Below are positions 1 to 8,224 of a stretch of 16,138 nucleotides of DNA, in pieces. The stretch is taken from NCBI GenBank assembly GCA_900618425.1, contig UZAN01046249.1, forward strand, positions 9,467 through 25,604. The letters are read 5' to 3'. The position numbers were made by a program, and so were the translations under genes. Numbering within the stretch: the stretch's first letter is position 1; each line of letters opens with the position of its first letter. The notes below the pieces were generated by a model that saw nothing but the letters and a program-made list of their open reading frames with translations, was not told the DNA's origin and did not search any database. Source of the DNA: Echinostoma caproni. Lineage: Eukaryota > Platyhelminthes > Trematoda > Plagiorchiida > Echinostomatidae.

Positions 1-745
1 CATACTGGGAAACGAAAACTTCAGCTCTCTCGTGTGGTTGGCATACGAGATTACCAGAGGAATTACAGGTAGGGGAGAAGTTGGAAGGGCAGAAATTACG
101 GGAAACTGCTTTGGCAAGAGACCACAATTTTCAGCTACCGGTGGCAGACGAGACCAAGTTTTCGGCTTTGCGGCGAACGAAGCGTTCTTTAGTTCTCTGA
201 ATGGTCGTCGAGCATCTGTTCCTAGCTAGCACGAAGCGATTGTGAGAAAGAGGAGTGAGTGAGCGGCGCCAACGGCGAAAGGCTGGGCGTTTAAAGCGTA
301 CAGCACGGTCACATGCATGATTAAACCACTCAGGGGATTTGGGTTTGCCGGGTTTGGAAAAGTGCGGAATAAAAAGATGCATTCCTTGGAGAACAATATC
401 AGTGAAGATAGTAACGGATTTGGAAACAATAGAAGAGAAGCAACAATCGTTCCAAGGATGAGCAGCTAGGAAATCACGGAAACCATCCCAGTTGGCTGCG
501 TTGTAGCGCCAGAATGTGTGTCTCGAGGTGGGTGGTGGCTTGAAGACCTAATAGACCATGAAACAATACAGTGGTCTGATGAGCCAAGAGGATGGAGGGT
601 ACGAATATATGAGAGGAAAGAAGGGACCGAACTGAGAATTAGATCGATCAGCCATCTTGCCCGATTGAATGTAATAAAACTGTCAAATTGATTGATTTGG
701 AGCTCACAGTGGGCCTTTGTAGCCAAGGGAATAGGCTTGGGATAA
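1..745 (-). mobile_element. CR1/Jockey-like LINE fragment: APE endonuclease C-terminus and linker
   Basis: Read on the minus strand, this is the end of an apurinic-endonuclease-like (APE) domain followed by the linker that leads to a reverse transcriptase. The peptide around 560-660 has the order LIDLILSSVPS, then HPLGSSDHC. The SDH triplet (571-579) is the conserved end of the APE active site and is intact. After it, frame changes near 460-530 and again near 390 are needed to read on into PEWFNHACDRAV, AFRRWRR, RNRCSTTIQR, KERFVRRKAE and, up to the window edge, SLAKAVSRNF. These are typical linker motifs of CR1/Jockey-like LINEs. The GDFN start of the endonuclease is not visible, and the reverse transcriptase would lie left of the window. 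At least two frameshifts make it a dead copy. It resembles the element at 14152-15750, but the two fragments cover different parts, so identity of family is inferred. Confidence 0.72.
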
Positions 746-1164
746 TTTGACTGCGACATCGAGCCTGGCAGCCTGCAACAAGTACAATGGATCGTCCCTT
801 GCGATCAGTGCTGTTTGGGTATAAGTCGTAACAGCTAGAATTTCGATTATAATTGGCTGTTCGAAGGAAACCTTGAAGGAGATAGAGATGTGTGTTTATG
901 CACAGTTAAGCTGGGACCTTCTTACTTCCAAGCAACTGGGCAACTGGCCTCGATCATTGGGGTAAGAAATGTGAGTCACTATACGCTGAATACACAAATC
1001 ATTTATTATGATCAGGCTTTGCGTGTGGACGTGAATCCTTGAATAGTCTGTCACGGCCTCTCTCTGCTTTGCTCTACCACTTAGCTCACAGATAAGAACG
1101 GGGTTTTCAACTTTTGCGCCGTGGGTTTGCTAAACACCATCATCAGCTTGGCATTCCGGTTCAG
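746..1164. other. Unassigned spacer, probable intron
   Basis: I see no coding sequence, RNA gene or repeat here on either strand. It lies between two retrotransposon fragments, and upstream of a plus-strand exon that begins with a splice acceptor. It may therefore be intron sequence of that gene. Part could be diverged endonuclease sequence of the LINE at 1-745, but I could not find its GDFN motif. Confidence 0.4.
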
Positions 1165-1699
1165 ATCATCTAGATGACCGGACTAGCAATACTGAGGTCA
1201 GGCGCAAAGTTTTAGGCAATCGCGGTCGCCCACTGGGACAAGTGGTCGACCTCCATAGATTACGTTGGTTGGGGCATGTGTTACGCATGTCACCAGATAG
1301 TTTGCCACGGCGAGCGATATTTTCCGAGACTGGTAGTGGGTGAAATAAAGCCAAGGGTGTTCAAGCTAAGACCTGGCATGATGCTATGAAAACCCTAACC
1401 AGGAGTCCGGGTCACGTAGGTCCCGTTAGACTCCCTGGCTGGGAACCTCGGGGTGATCGTACCCGATGGTTAGGCATACTGAGCGATATGGCTGCGTTTC
1501 GTAAACAGTGGCGTTCGCCTATTTTCTCGATTTCTCTGCATTATTAGTCCACTGNCTGAACTTCTCAATTTTCCTTTCGGTCCTACTTTCAACCTTCTTG
1601 TTTTCCTCCTATTGGTCACCCAAATGGGCAGCCGAAAAAAAAAATCAAAAGTGTCGCACGGAAATGCATGCCTAATGGTTGGTTGAACTAAAACTGAAA
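1165..1699 (+). mobile_element. RTE-like LINE copy 1, 5'-truncated 3' end
   Basis: The plus strand encodes the C-terminal tail of an RTE-like endonuclease/reverse transcriptase polyprotein. In order it reads RTSNTEVRRKVLG, then VVDLHRLRWLGHVLRMSP, then RRAIFSE, a stop in the lysine-rich stretch near 1341, KTWHDAMKTLT, VRLPGWEPRG and WLGILSDMAAFRKQW. The frame ends at the TAG at 1545-1547. A 3' UTR of about 150 bp follows, ending near 1699 with a tail (about 1672-1699) of the form aatggttggttgaac plus actgaaa. That tail is shared with the copies at 8821-12775 and 15757-16138. The 5' truncation is the usual outcome of target-primed reverse transcription. An A-run of ten bases at 1635-1644 replaces part of a CCAAAACCGG-like motif seen in the other copies. 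An N lies at 1555. Clade naming is from recalled protein motifs, not from a search. Confidence 0.82.
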
Positions 1700-2443
1700 G
1701 TGATCTAGATGGCTTATAGCGTTAAGATGCTTCGTTCATAGTCAGTACCGCACTTGATGTCAAGTTTTTGCAATCCGGCCGGATCGGTGAATTCAGAAGC
1801 CGCTTTCCATTTTTGTGAACTGTATGAAAGGGATTTGATGTTCCCAATGCATCGGTTCGAAGATGGCGTAAAGCGCGTTATGCTGCAATCATGTGAACAC
1901 TGTTCAGTGCTACTGAAAGAACTGTTCGGCGTCGCAGCTTTGATTTTGTTTAAAGTAAAACAATTTCATAATGTGAACCTATTGTTGTCCAACCTTTTCT
2001 GTAGCTTTTGTTAGAGTTGACCATATATATTCCAAAAAAATTACAACATGGTGTGTTTCTAGTTTCAATCGTTTTAAAAGTCGTTTCCTCTTGCTGTGAT
2101 AACTGACCAATATTTACCGNAGATTTTTATTCCGATTTTAATGAAGCGCTATTTCGTTGATTTGACCGACCAGGTACTGTCGAGACAGATGGCGGCGGGT
2201 TAAAGTTTTTTTCCGCAACAATCCTGTTAGCTTTCGGCTTCTCAACCAAAACGGTGAAAAGTGATTAATTTTCACAAAAATACTGTATCCTGAATCTGTG
2301 TATATTAGGAATGTTAGCAGTTCACTGTGACTGCTAGGACGTTTTACTGTACACCGGCTTCGAAAGAGCATGTCACCAATGCAACACNTAACTGTTCTTT
2401 CACGTACATTGGCGACCCCTTCTCTTTCAATCTTCACCTGCAG
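1700..2443 (+). other. Probable intron upstream of the GoLoco exon
   Basis: The stretch ends in a strong splice acceptor and the exon after it starts in the middle of a GoLoco motif, so the gene must continue upstream. I searched by eye for the missing GoLoco half (an acidic-FF-helix stretch ending in Q) before a donor in this interval and did not find it. An open stretch at 1754-2014 has no recognisable motif and no evidence of being an exon. N bases lie at 2120 and 2388. Confidence 0.55.
2420..2443 (+). other. Splice acceptor of the GoLoco exon
   Basis: A pyrimidine-rich run (cttctctttcaatcttcacc) leads into tgcag ending at 2443. Cutting here puts the exon in phase 0, beginning SSTRINDQRS, which is the second half of a GoLoco motif. 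Reading further upstream gives no GoLoco-like sequence, which supports the boundary. Confidence 0.75.
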
Positions 2444-3010
2444 AGCTCCACGCGTATCAACGACCAACGAAGCAATCTTCCCGACCCTCTTTCACGTGCT
2501 AATACTTGGGACGAGTCTTGTGCATCGTCCGCCTCCGTTGTCAATCGCTCGGGATCCGAAACCACTCGTTTCTCCCTGCCCAGTTCTCTTGCAGCATTAT
2601 CTCTAAGTGGGCGTAGCAACAACGGGGATAGTGGATCTAGTACCATGACTGTAACTTCTGTGGGTACAGCCGCTGGTGCAGGAGGTGGTGCCGGATCATT
2701 CAATCGCCCAAATGCTCCAACCGTTCCCGACGAGGATTTCTTTGCTCTCATCCAGCGAGTTCAGTCCACCAGGCTGGATGAGCAACGCTGTAATCCACCG
2801 CCTGCTGTGGCTTTGTCCCGTGTGTCCGTCCATTCAAATCAGTTGCCCGATTCCACCACTGTACAAAGTTGCTCTTCACCCACACTCTCTGCATCCTCTA
2901 CCGCGGCATGCGGGGCTCCCGCGACTCTGCACAAATCATCGAGCCATTCCTCCACTTCGCGTCGCCGTAGGGGCAGTTGGCGCCGTCTCTCATCAAATGC
3001 AAACCGGTAG
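2444..3010 (+). CDS. Terminal exon of a GPSM/LGN/Pins-type G-protein signalling modulator (GoLoco motifs)
   Basis: This exon encodes the last 188 residues of a protein with tandem GoLoco (GPR) motifs. GoLoco motifs bind GDP-bound Galpha-i/o subunits and block nucleotide release. In the LGN/Pins family they recruit a spindle-orientation and polarity complex to the cell cortex. Residues 1-13 (SSTRINDQRSNLP) are the second half of one GoLoco, with the D-Q-R triad whose arginine reaches the nucleotide. Residues 96-119 (2729-2800) form a complete motif: acidic-FF helix (DEDFFALIQRVQ), then STRLDEQRCNPP. Between them lies a Ser/Gly/Thr-rich linker of about 80 residues. The C-terminus is Ser-rich and ends with a basic RRRRGSWRR stretch before TAG (3008-3010). 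The start is the splice acceptor at 2443, phase 0. The TPR half expected in LGN/Pins would lie in exons to the left, outside this window. RAP1GAP, RGS12/14 and PCP2 also carry GoLocos, but two motifs near a C-terminus fit GPSM best. GPSM1 versus GPSM2 cannot be decided. Confidence 0.82.
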   Translation, partial: SSTRINDQRSNLPDPLSRANTWDESCASSASVVNRSGSETTRFSLPSSLAALSLSGRSNNGDSGSSTMTVTSVGTAAGAGGGAGSFNRPNAPTVPDEDFFALIQRVQSTRLDEQRCNPPPAVALSRVSVHSNQLPDSTTVQSCSSPTLSASSTAACGAPATLHKSSSHSSTSRRRRGSWRRLSSNANR

Positions 3011-4059
3011 TTCCATCTTCATGTCTATCACTGTTACTGCTTCGGGACTGACTGTCTCTGTGTATCTTGGTTTGTCCAGTCAATATGTGCGCAGTTCTGT
3101 ATCGAAAATGGTTTCTTCCTGTCATCATTTGATTTCCATCAATAACAATGATATGCATGCCTTCTCAATGGAGGCCTTATAAGTAGCTATCACACACACA
3201 CAGACGCACTTCAATCACATTATCCTCATGAGGGCATATTTATTTCTGTGCTTCCTAGGGTTTGTGCTTATAAGGACGTGTACGTAATTAATCGAGAATT
3301 CAATTGTTTTGATCCATCTCTCGCGTCTCCTCTCCCGGTTCAAACTGATCAGCTGAGCTGCTGAGTTTCCTACCAGGCTGTTCCCTTATCAGATGTCCTG
3401 AGCGGTCTGAGCCCATGAATGTGCTCGCTTCGTCAATATTGCTGATTTCTCTCTGCATGTTCCACCTCCTCCAACATCCTTTCTTCCGCTTATTCTTCAT
3501 GTTTCAGTTTTGTTTTGGATACATGAAAGAATGGTTGACTTAATGTCCTCGATTCCCCCTCTGTTTTCTCCTACTTTTTCCGTTGGACGATTTTGGTTGA
3601 TGGATATCTACGCCGATGCGATTAGAAACCATTCGTCCATTTATTCATTGCTCCTTTATTCATCACACTGTCATCCGAACTCTCGTTAAGTATTCTCCAA
3701 CCCTTCCTGCCTGCCTCTCTTTTTTCAGACAACTAGCGATTAGTGAAGTACACTTCACTGTATTTCTCTGTGCAATGATGTTGATGTTGAGACAATCATC
3801 TCAGATTTCGAATCTGGCCCTGTTCATGTTGTTGATGCTAAGCAGAGCGAAAGATTCTGTTCCCCAGATATACACTCAGTTCGTGTGTGCATGTGTATTT
3901 CTGCCTGGTATCGGTTGGTTAATGGGAGAAGTGACCTTAATAGAAACAGATCTGGAAAAAATGCGATTTATTTTATTGTGCACACAGACTCAAGTGAGGA
4001 AACTAGGCTGAGTGGTACCAAACCGGTCTTCACCGATGAATTCCAGTGGCGTTGTATCA
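3011..4059 (+). other. Probable 3' UTR and intergenic spacer
   Basis: This follows the GoLoco exon stop codon directly, so at least its start should be 3' UTR. I see no AATAAA or ATTAAA polyadenylation hexamer on the plus strand in this stretch, so the transcript end is undetermined. An open stretch at 3616-4011 has a low-complexity, Leu/Ile/Phe-rich translation with no motif and overlaps the approach to an RTE-like fragment. I do not call it a gene. Confidence 0.45.
3191..3202. repeat. Short (CA)6 microsatellite
   Basis: Six perfect CA units lie inside the probable 3' UTR, followed by an imperfect continuation (gacgca). The tract is too short to imply function. Confidence 0.8.
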
Positions 4060-4597
4060 CCCATTCGACATGGATTGCCTACACTTTCAAATATGCTGCT
4101 CTACGGCGCAGAGATTTTGCTACTAGGAAAACAGGACCGTCGGCGTTTGAACACCGCTTTCTACATCATATTGCACGAATCTGGTGGAACAGCGCAGAGT
4201 ATTAGGTATCCGCGGTCGCCTGTTGGGGCATGTGTTACGCATGTCACCAAATAGATTGCCTCTGTGCGCGATGTTTGCCCTAGCATGTGATCGGAAAAAA
4301 GTAAGAGATGATCAAACCCAGACCTGGCGTGAGGGCATGAAAACGCTGTCCAGAAGAATGACTCACAGGTTGAGTCTGGCTTCCTGGATGGATGGACCCG
4401 AAATTGTGGTAACCGGTGGCTAGAGACGCGGAGCGACGCAAACGGTGGCGCTCGTGGATCTACTAAATATTCTCCATCCGTACTCTATACGAATGCTCTA
4501 TATTCCGTTTGAAGTTGCTCTCTACATTCCAGTCCTAATTTTGCTCTGTTATACAAATGGGCTGCCAAAAGACAGCAACCGAAACCGGTGCACGAAG
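4060..4597 (+). mobile_element. RTE-like LINE copy 2, truncated and internally deleted
   Basis: These are remains of the C-terminal end of an RTE-like reverse transcriptase ORF, spread over three frames. NMLLYGAEILLLGKQD (from about 4087) matches the conserved LLYG.E.W.L segment. FEHRFLHHIARIWW (4147-4188) follows, then QRRVLGIRGRLLGHVLRMSPNRLP and QTWREGMKTLSRR. The block normally between GIRGRP and WLGHV (the VIDLHRL segment) is missing. Compared with copy 1 the gap is 36 bp, in frame, at about 4215-4220. The 3' UTR is recognisable at 4550-4597, where the tail reads gcaaccgaaaccggtgcacg. The terminal ggttaatggttg segment seen in other copies is absent, so the 3' end is cut where it meets the minus-strand fragment near 4612. 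The left limit is approximate because the sequence is badly eroded before 4085. Confidence 0.75.
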
Positions 4598-4611
4598 GTG
4601 TAGGTTTTTTC

Positions 4612-5278
4612 TCTAATGAGGAAAGTGGTTTCGACCTTAAAAAAGCCGCACATCACTCACCCCACCGACTTCTTTTCTGAGGCATACCCCTCAGCGTCTC
4701 TAACCAAAGATACTCCTTATCCCTTGAACCCCCAACCTGGAGGGCGAGCCGATGCCTCTACGCTTGGTCGTGGTCTGATCACCATGGCGCTTCTTCCATC
4801 ACTGGCAAAGAGAGCACGAAAAGGTAGACGAGGGGAGGTATGCAAAAATGGCACCGGGCGATGGGAAGCGATGCAGAGCGATTACTTCTCCTGGAAACGA
4901 CTATCGCAGACCAGCGCAGGACGACGAATCTCTTCGTTGCTCACCGGATGCTTTGAAGACAGGAATTCAATAAGCATTCTCAACACGGGTAGGCACGTCT
5001 CGCAGCCACAAATCGGAATACTACAAACCACGGCGATGTACACCCTCCCCTTAATGAACAATGGGATGTCATTGCGACGCCACAGGTATCGCAGGTTGAC
5101 AAAAGCTGCTTTAACTTTCGCTATTAGTGATGTGATTTTTTCCCAAGCAATATATACAGCTGTTATCTTCATCCCGAGGTATTTAAAGCATTCGATTACT
5201 GGCTGATCACCACAAAGGGCGAGTGCAGCCACAGGCTCATGTCAGTCTTGAACAAGCACTGTGCACTTGGATGAATCA
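4612..5278 (-). mobile_element. RTE-like LINE fragment, minus strand (RT C-terminal part)
   Basis: The minus strand from about 5278 leftwards encodes SSKCTVLVQD, a stop, then LALCGDQ, IECFKYLGM, KVKAAFVNLRYLWRRNDIPL and IKGRVYIAVVCS. That is the conserved order after the YADD box of RTE-like LINEs. Next come VSNEEIRR with a deletion of the usual FEHRCLR..ARIWW block, a stop near 4880, then SPRLPFRALFA and PPGWGF. After a frameshift it continues WLETLRGMPQKRSRW (about 4664-4708). It differs from the other copies (KYLGMKI, GWGF), so it may be a separate subfamily. It ends tail to tail against copy 2, and its truncated 5' side abuts the Penelope-like element near 5279. It is non-functional: stops, at least two frame changes and a deletion. 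Confidence 0.78.
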
Positions 5279-5399
5279 AAGCATCTACCGGGATAAGAAT
5301 AAGACAGACTCCATTGAAGAACAACTAACGACATTGCAGAAGAAAGTGCAAAGTGAGAACTATGTCACAACGACGGAATTTTGGAACCTCTAACCCCAA

Positions 5400-6284
5400 G
5401 GTTCGGTTATCCCACGTCTGTACGGTCTACCTAAAGTTGTCCTCGAAGACCGATACTTTCGATATCTGGTTCTCCGTAACATTCAATTACATCATGGCTT
5501 GTGTCTAAACTCAAACCCATCCGGAAGAAAATAGTGAAATTTAGCTTACGCGATACAGGCCAGCTCCTCGAAGTAGCCAAAAACCTGAACGTGAAAATAA
5601 AGTAATGCTCTCACCGGACGTGTCCTCACTTTTTATCAATGTGCCGCTGATTGAAACGATTGCTTATCTCTGTAATTACATAGCGCAAAACCAGATAAAT
5701 ACCGCGATTCCGATGTCAGATATGGAAGAACTGCTTTTGTGTTGCACAATGAACATTCGATTCTTATGAACACACGTACCACCAGGTCGATGGTGTGGTA
5801 CTGGGTTCATCACTTGACCCTTTAAGAGCAGACACCTTTATGGCTAAGTTGGAAAACTGTAAGCTAAAAGACAAGATCTCCCAACTGGATACCTATTTTC
5901 GCTGCGTTGATGATATCTTTGCCATTAGCAATGCAACAACAAATGTTTCACAACTGTTCTTAACGTTCAGCAAAGTACATCAGTCGATACACTTTACACG
6001 AGGATGCATTCGTTTACCTCGATGTACTGCTTTCCCGAAATGCGGATGTAATCATTGAGAGGAGCGTGTATAGAAAGCAATACATAAACTTCCACAGTGC
6101 AGTACCGATCAAGCGGAAACGAAACCTCGCTCATTGTCCAGCCCACCCAGCGAGAATGATGTGTGCCAACGGAAAATTAACAATTGAATTAGAGCACTTT
6201 TCGACAGAATGGATACTCAGACAAGTTAATCGAGGAGCATGTGAAAACGAAACCGCAAAAGAGCTAACTCTACGCCGTCCCTAG
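5400..6284 (+). pseudogene. Penelope-like reverse transcriptase remnant
   Basis: This is the reverse transcriptase part of the Penelope-like element, which would copy element RNA to DNA. The LYGLPK motif (5415-5435), the motif A aspartate (5617-5619, in SPDVSSLF) and the motif C aspartates (5909-5914) are all present. The residue before VDD is cysteine (CVDDIF) where tyrosine is usual. QLDTYFR precedes it and the DVLLSRN segment follows, but only after a frame change near 6000. At least three frames are needed to read the domain, so no protein can be made. Codons 5795-6058 and 6066-6284 are the longest uninterrupted pieces. Confidence 0.8.
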
Positions 6285-6433
6285 GAAACGATTATTTAGC
6301 AGTTCGTCTTTTGTCAACGACGTTGTTAGTGAACTCTTCGAAAGGAGACTCTAGAGCAATAAAGCCCACATTTTATGCCGCTGAACTGAAAGTATTATAC
6401 TCATCTCATCCGGCCATTGCTCAGACTTAAGGG

Positions 6434-6780
6434 TTGACTACCACAGTCCACCATTTCTGTGTCTATCAATTCACATGCTCCTGTGGAACCGGCTACATCG
6501 GTCGTACCAGTCGGCAGTTGACCAAACGAATTCAAGAGCATCATCCGGCCTGTTTCAGAAAAGGACTAGCTAAGGTCATTTCGAGCTCAATTTTGAAACA
6601 TCTGAAGAACATGGGGTAAATGTCGAAAGGTCATCTACAGAACTCTGAAGAATCTGCCCAAACAACAGACGGACTATGCTTTGCACGGTTGAGGCGGTAG
6701 CTATTCGTATCCACCACCCCAAACTGTGCAAACAAAAGCGGATTGTTTAGATATTGAGTTTGCCATGGCCCGGCAACATA
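6434..6780 (+). pseudogene. Penelope-like GIY-YIG endonuclease remnant
   Basis: The peptide VYQFTCSCGTGYIGRTSRQL, then TKRIQEHHP (about 6461-6547), matches the GIY-YIG nuclease of Penelope-like elements. The first strand VYQF is present, CSCG is a cysteine pair typical of the family, YIG is at 6494-6502 and the helix arginines are in RTSRQL. This domain nicks target DNA for insertion. A stop after ILKHLKNMG (6617-6619) and a frameshift separate it from the tail RTLKNLPK, AVAIRIHHPKLC and LSLPWP. The order after the RT domain fits the canonical Penelope layout. Confidence 0.85.
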
Positions 6781-6790
6781 ACTTAATTGG

Positions 6791-7076
6791 CCGTTGTTCA
6801 GATAAGCCAAATGATAACCGAAGGGTGGTGTTACGCAATCAGCCTACTCAAGTGATAACAACTCTGTAACTCCCACCCCGGTTTATTTTATGAATCATGA
6901 CTTCATTGCTACCTTCTGATCGTATAATTATGTAGAGGCTTGGGAATGAATAATCGAAAAGAATTCTTGGCTTCATTGGTCTTTCCAAAGAATAGTAGGA
7001 AGATTTCAACAGATATCTATATACCCCTATCTCCGGAAAACGACTGGTTGTCATTGAAGACGAAATCTGAACTCAC
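6791..7076. other. Unassigned spacer beside the Penelope-like element
   Basis: No recognisable gene or repeat. A minus-strand open stretch (6848-7054) has a translation without known motifs. If the neighbouring exon call is right, this is its downstream intron. Confidence 0.35.
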
Positions 7077-7265
7077 ATGAAGTATTAATTCTGGTCATCT
7101 TGAATGTAAGTTCATCTCCAATGTTTGGAAACACACGTCCCTTTGCCACATGAATGATCTCGATTTCAAAGCCCAAACAAGAGAGTGGATACGCACTAAC
7201 GATGAGATCAAAAGAAAGCGAAATTCGAGTTTGGTGTTTCCCGAGTGCGTCGTTAACTGGATTGA
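7077..7265 (-). CDS. Candidate internal exon of an unrecognised gene
   Basis: On the minus strand a 189-bp stretch is bounded by an acceptor (ttctcag, ending at 7266) and a strong donor (cat|gtgagt, from 7076). It stays open throughout. Splicing at both sites gives a phase 1-1 exon of 63 codons, and this symmetric class is common for extracellular domain modules. The peptide alternates polar and hydrophobic residues (RISLSFDLIVSAYPLSCLGF, then IEIIHVAKGRVFPNIGDEL), which looks beta-rich. It resembles neither the LINE nor the Penelope proteins. I do not recognise the family and found no sister exon in the window, so a chance open frame remains possible. It could mark a minus-strand host gene whose other exons lie outside. 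Confidence 0.35.
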
Positions 7266-8224
7266 CTGAGAATTGTTCGTAAAGAGTAAGTTTGAACAAT
7301 TGTTTATCTAAGTCAATGAAGTGGATCGGTTATCTTGCCAATTTATGAGGAGATGGGCCGTTGCGTAGAAACCACAGAAAAATTTGTTTGAGTAACGTCC
7401 TCTCAAAGCTTCACTGTGGCATTTTACCAGTTTAATTTTATCTTGCCCATGAACGATGTGCATGTGGGAATCAGAATGAGTTTATGACCATGGTGAGAGT
7501 GCAGCGTCCAATATTTTAGCACTGGATAAGTTCTGCAATACCTTTTCCTTGGACTAGTCGCTGATCGCTATATATTGGGAAAGGAAAACAACAGGTCTGC
7601 GAGGATTTCGTGTGCAAATAACCTTTTTTATTGGAGGTGTTTTTATGAATCAGATGGCTTTCGGGTTTTTGTTCCTCTTGGAACAGATTAGGAAAATACA
7701 GTGGGTTTACGTAATTTGACGTTTTTACACAAAACGTTCGTATCCAGTGAACTAGCTCTGAAGTATGATTAGTTCGAACAGAATAACTAATAAAAAGCTA
7801 TTCATTGATATCATGCAAATGTTCAGTCTGCACGTCACTGGATATTTTCTTTCCTTTAATCTTATCTACGGCATAGGCTTAGGCGAAATTTGTCTGAGAT
7901 CAAGCCTGCCGAAAGGATTCTTATATATGCCGTCTCCGTTAATCCTTGAATAATCATGATATGACCCTAAGTTGACCTAGTCGTTAATTTTCTCCCCGGG
8001 AAAAATGATAATTAGATGTTCTACACTGCTTATCCGAATAACAATTGCACTTTCGCTGCTCACGCAAGGTCGCTCATTCCACAGTGAGACAGAGAGAGAG
8101 AGCTCATCGAAAGCAATTGAAGCTCACCGAAATACTTACCTGCAAACTTTTCAGCTAAAGATTTTGTTATCAGTAACGTGATCCGTTTTTCGAAAAGGAG
8201 AACGATAAATTCAAGTTTTTATTA
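7266..8224. other. Unassigned spacer
   Basis: Nothing supportable was found on either strand: short, AT-richer sequence without recognisable protein motifs. A 62-codon open stretch at 7765-7953 (plus) shows no motif and no convincing splice sites. A short (AG)n tract lies at 8091-8102. Confidence 0.45.
8091..8102. repeat. Short (AG)6 microsatellite
   Basis: Six perfect AG units, preceded by imperfect gagac. It lies in the unassigned spacer left of the split CR1-like LINE. Confidence 0.75.

Larger units (their letters stand above)
5279..6790 (+). mobile_element. Penelope-like element, degenerate, with RT and GIY-YIG endonuclease
   Basis: Peptide order on the plus strand follows Penelope-like elements. 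DSIEEQLTTLQKK (from about 5311) and a stop near 5391 come first, then SVIPRLYGLPKV (5400-5438), the family's P.LYGLPK motif. The RT palm starts SPDVSSLFINVPL (from 5611), is followed by GSSLDPLRADTFMAKLE, and reaches the catalytic box at 5903-5914. VYRKQYINFHS follows, then the GIY-YIG domain. It ends with AVAIRIHHPKLCKQKR and LSLPWP near 6770. Penelope-like elements use this RT and endonuclease to copy and insert themselves and often show truncated or rearranged copies. The N-terminal part is missing, because the element starts where the minus-strand LINE ends. Several stops and frameshifts make it inactive. Confidence 0.86.

Noticed and set aside
575..620. A ctgatgag core resembling a hammerhead ribozyme
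   Set aside because: No GAAA follows at the right distance and no flanking stems pair. The bases are the antisense of the LINE endonuclease SSDH codons.
1845..1870. A ggttcgaagat stretch resembling a Pol III box B (tRNA or SINE)
   Set aside because: It departs from the box B consensus at the end, has no box A upstream at a suitable distance, and no cloverleaf can be drawn.
2676..3182. A 168-codon plus-strand open frame and several other long frames around the GoLoco exon
   Set aside because: They are other-frame readings of the GoLoco exon. The translations have no domain, while the GoLoco frame has two clear motifs and a matching splice acceptor.
3616..4011. A 131-codon plus-strand open frame with hydrophobic stretches, suggestive of a small membrane protein
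   Set aside because: Composition is Leu/Ile/Met-rich as expected from T-rich DNA, no motif or splice support is visible, and it runs into eroded RTE-like sequence.
4616..5206. A 196-codon plus-strand open frame
   Set aside because: It is antisense to the minus-strand RTE-like fragment, whose protein motifs are clear. The plus translation has none.
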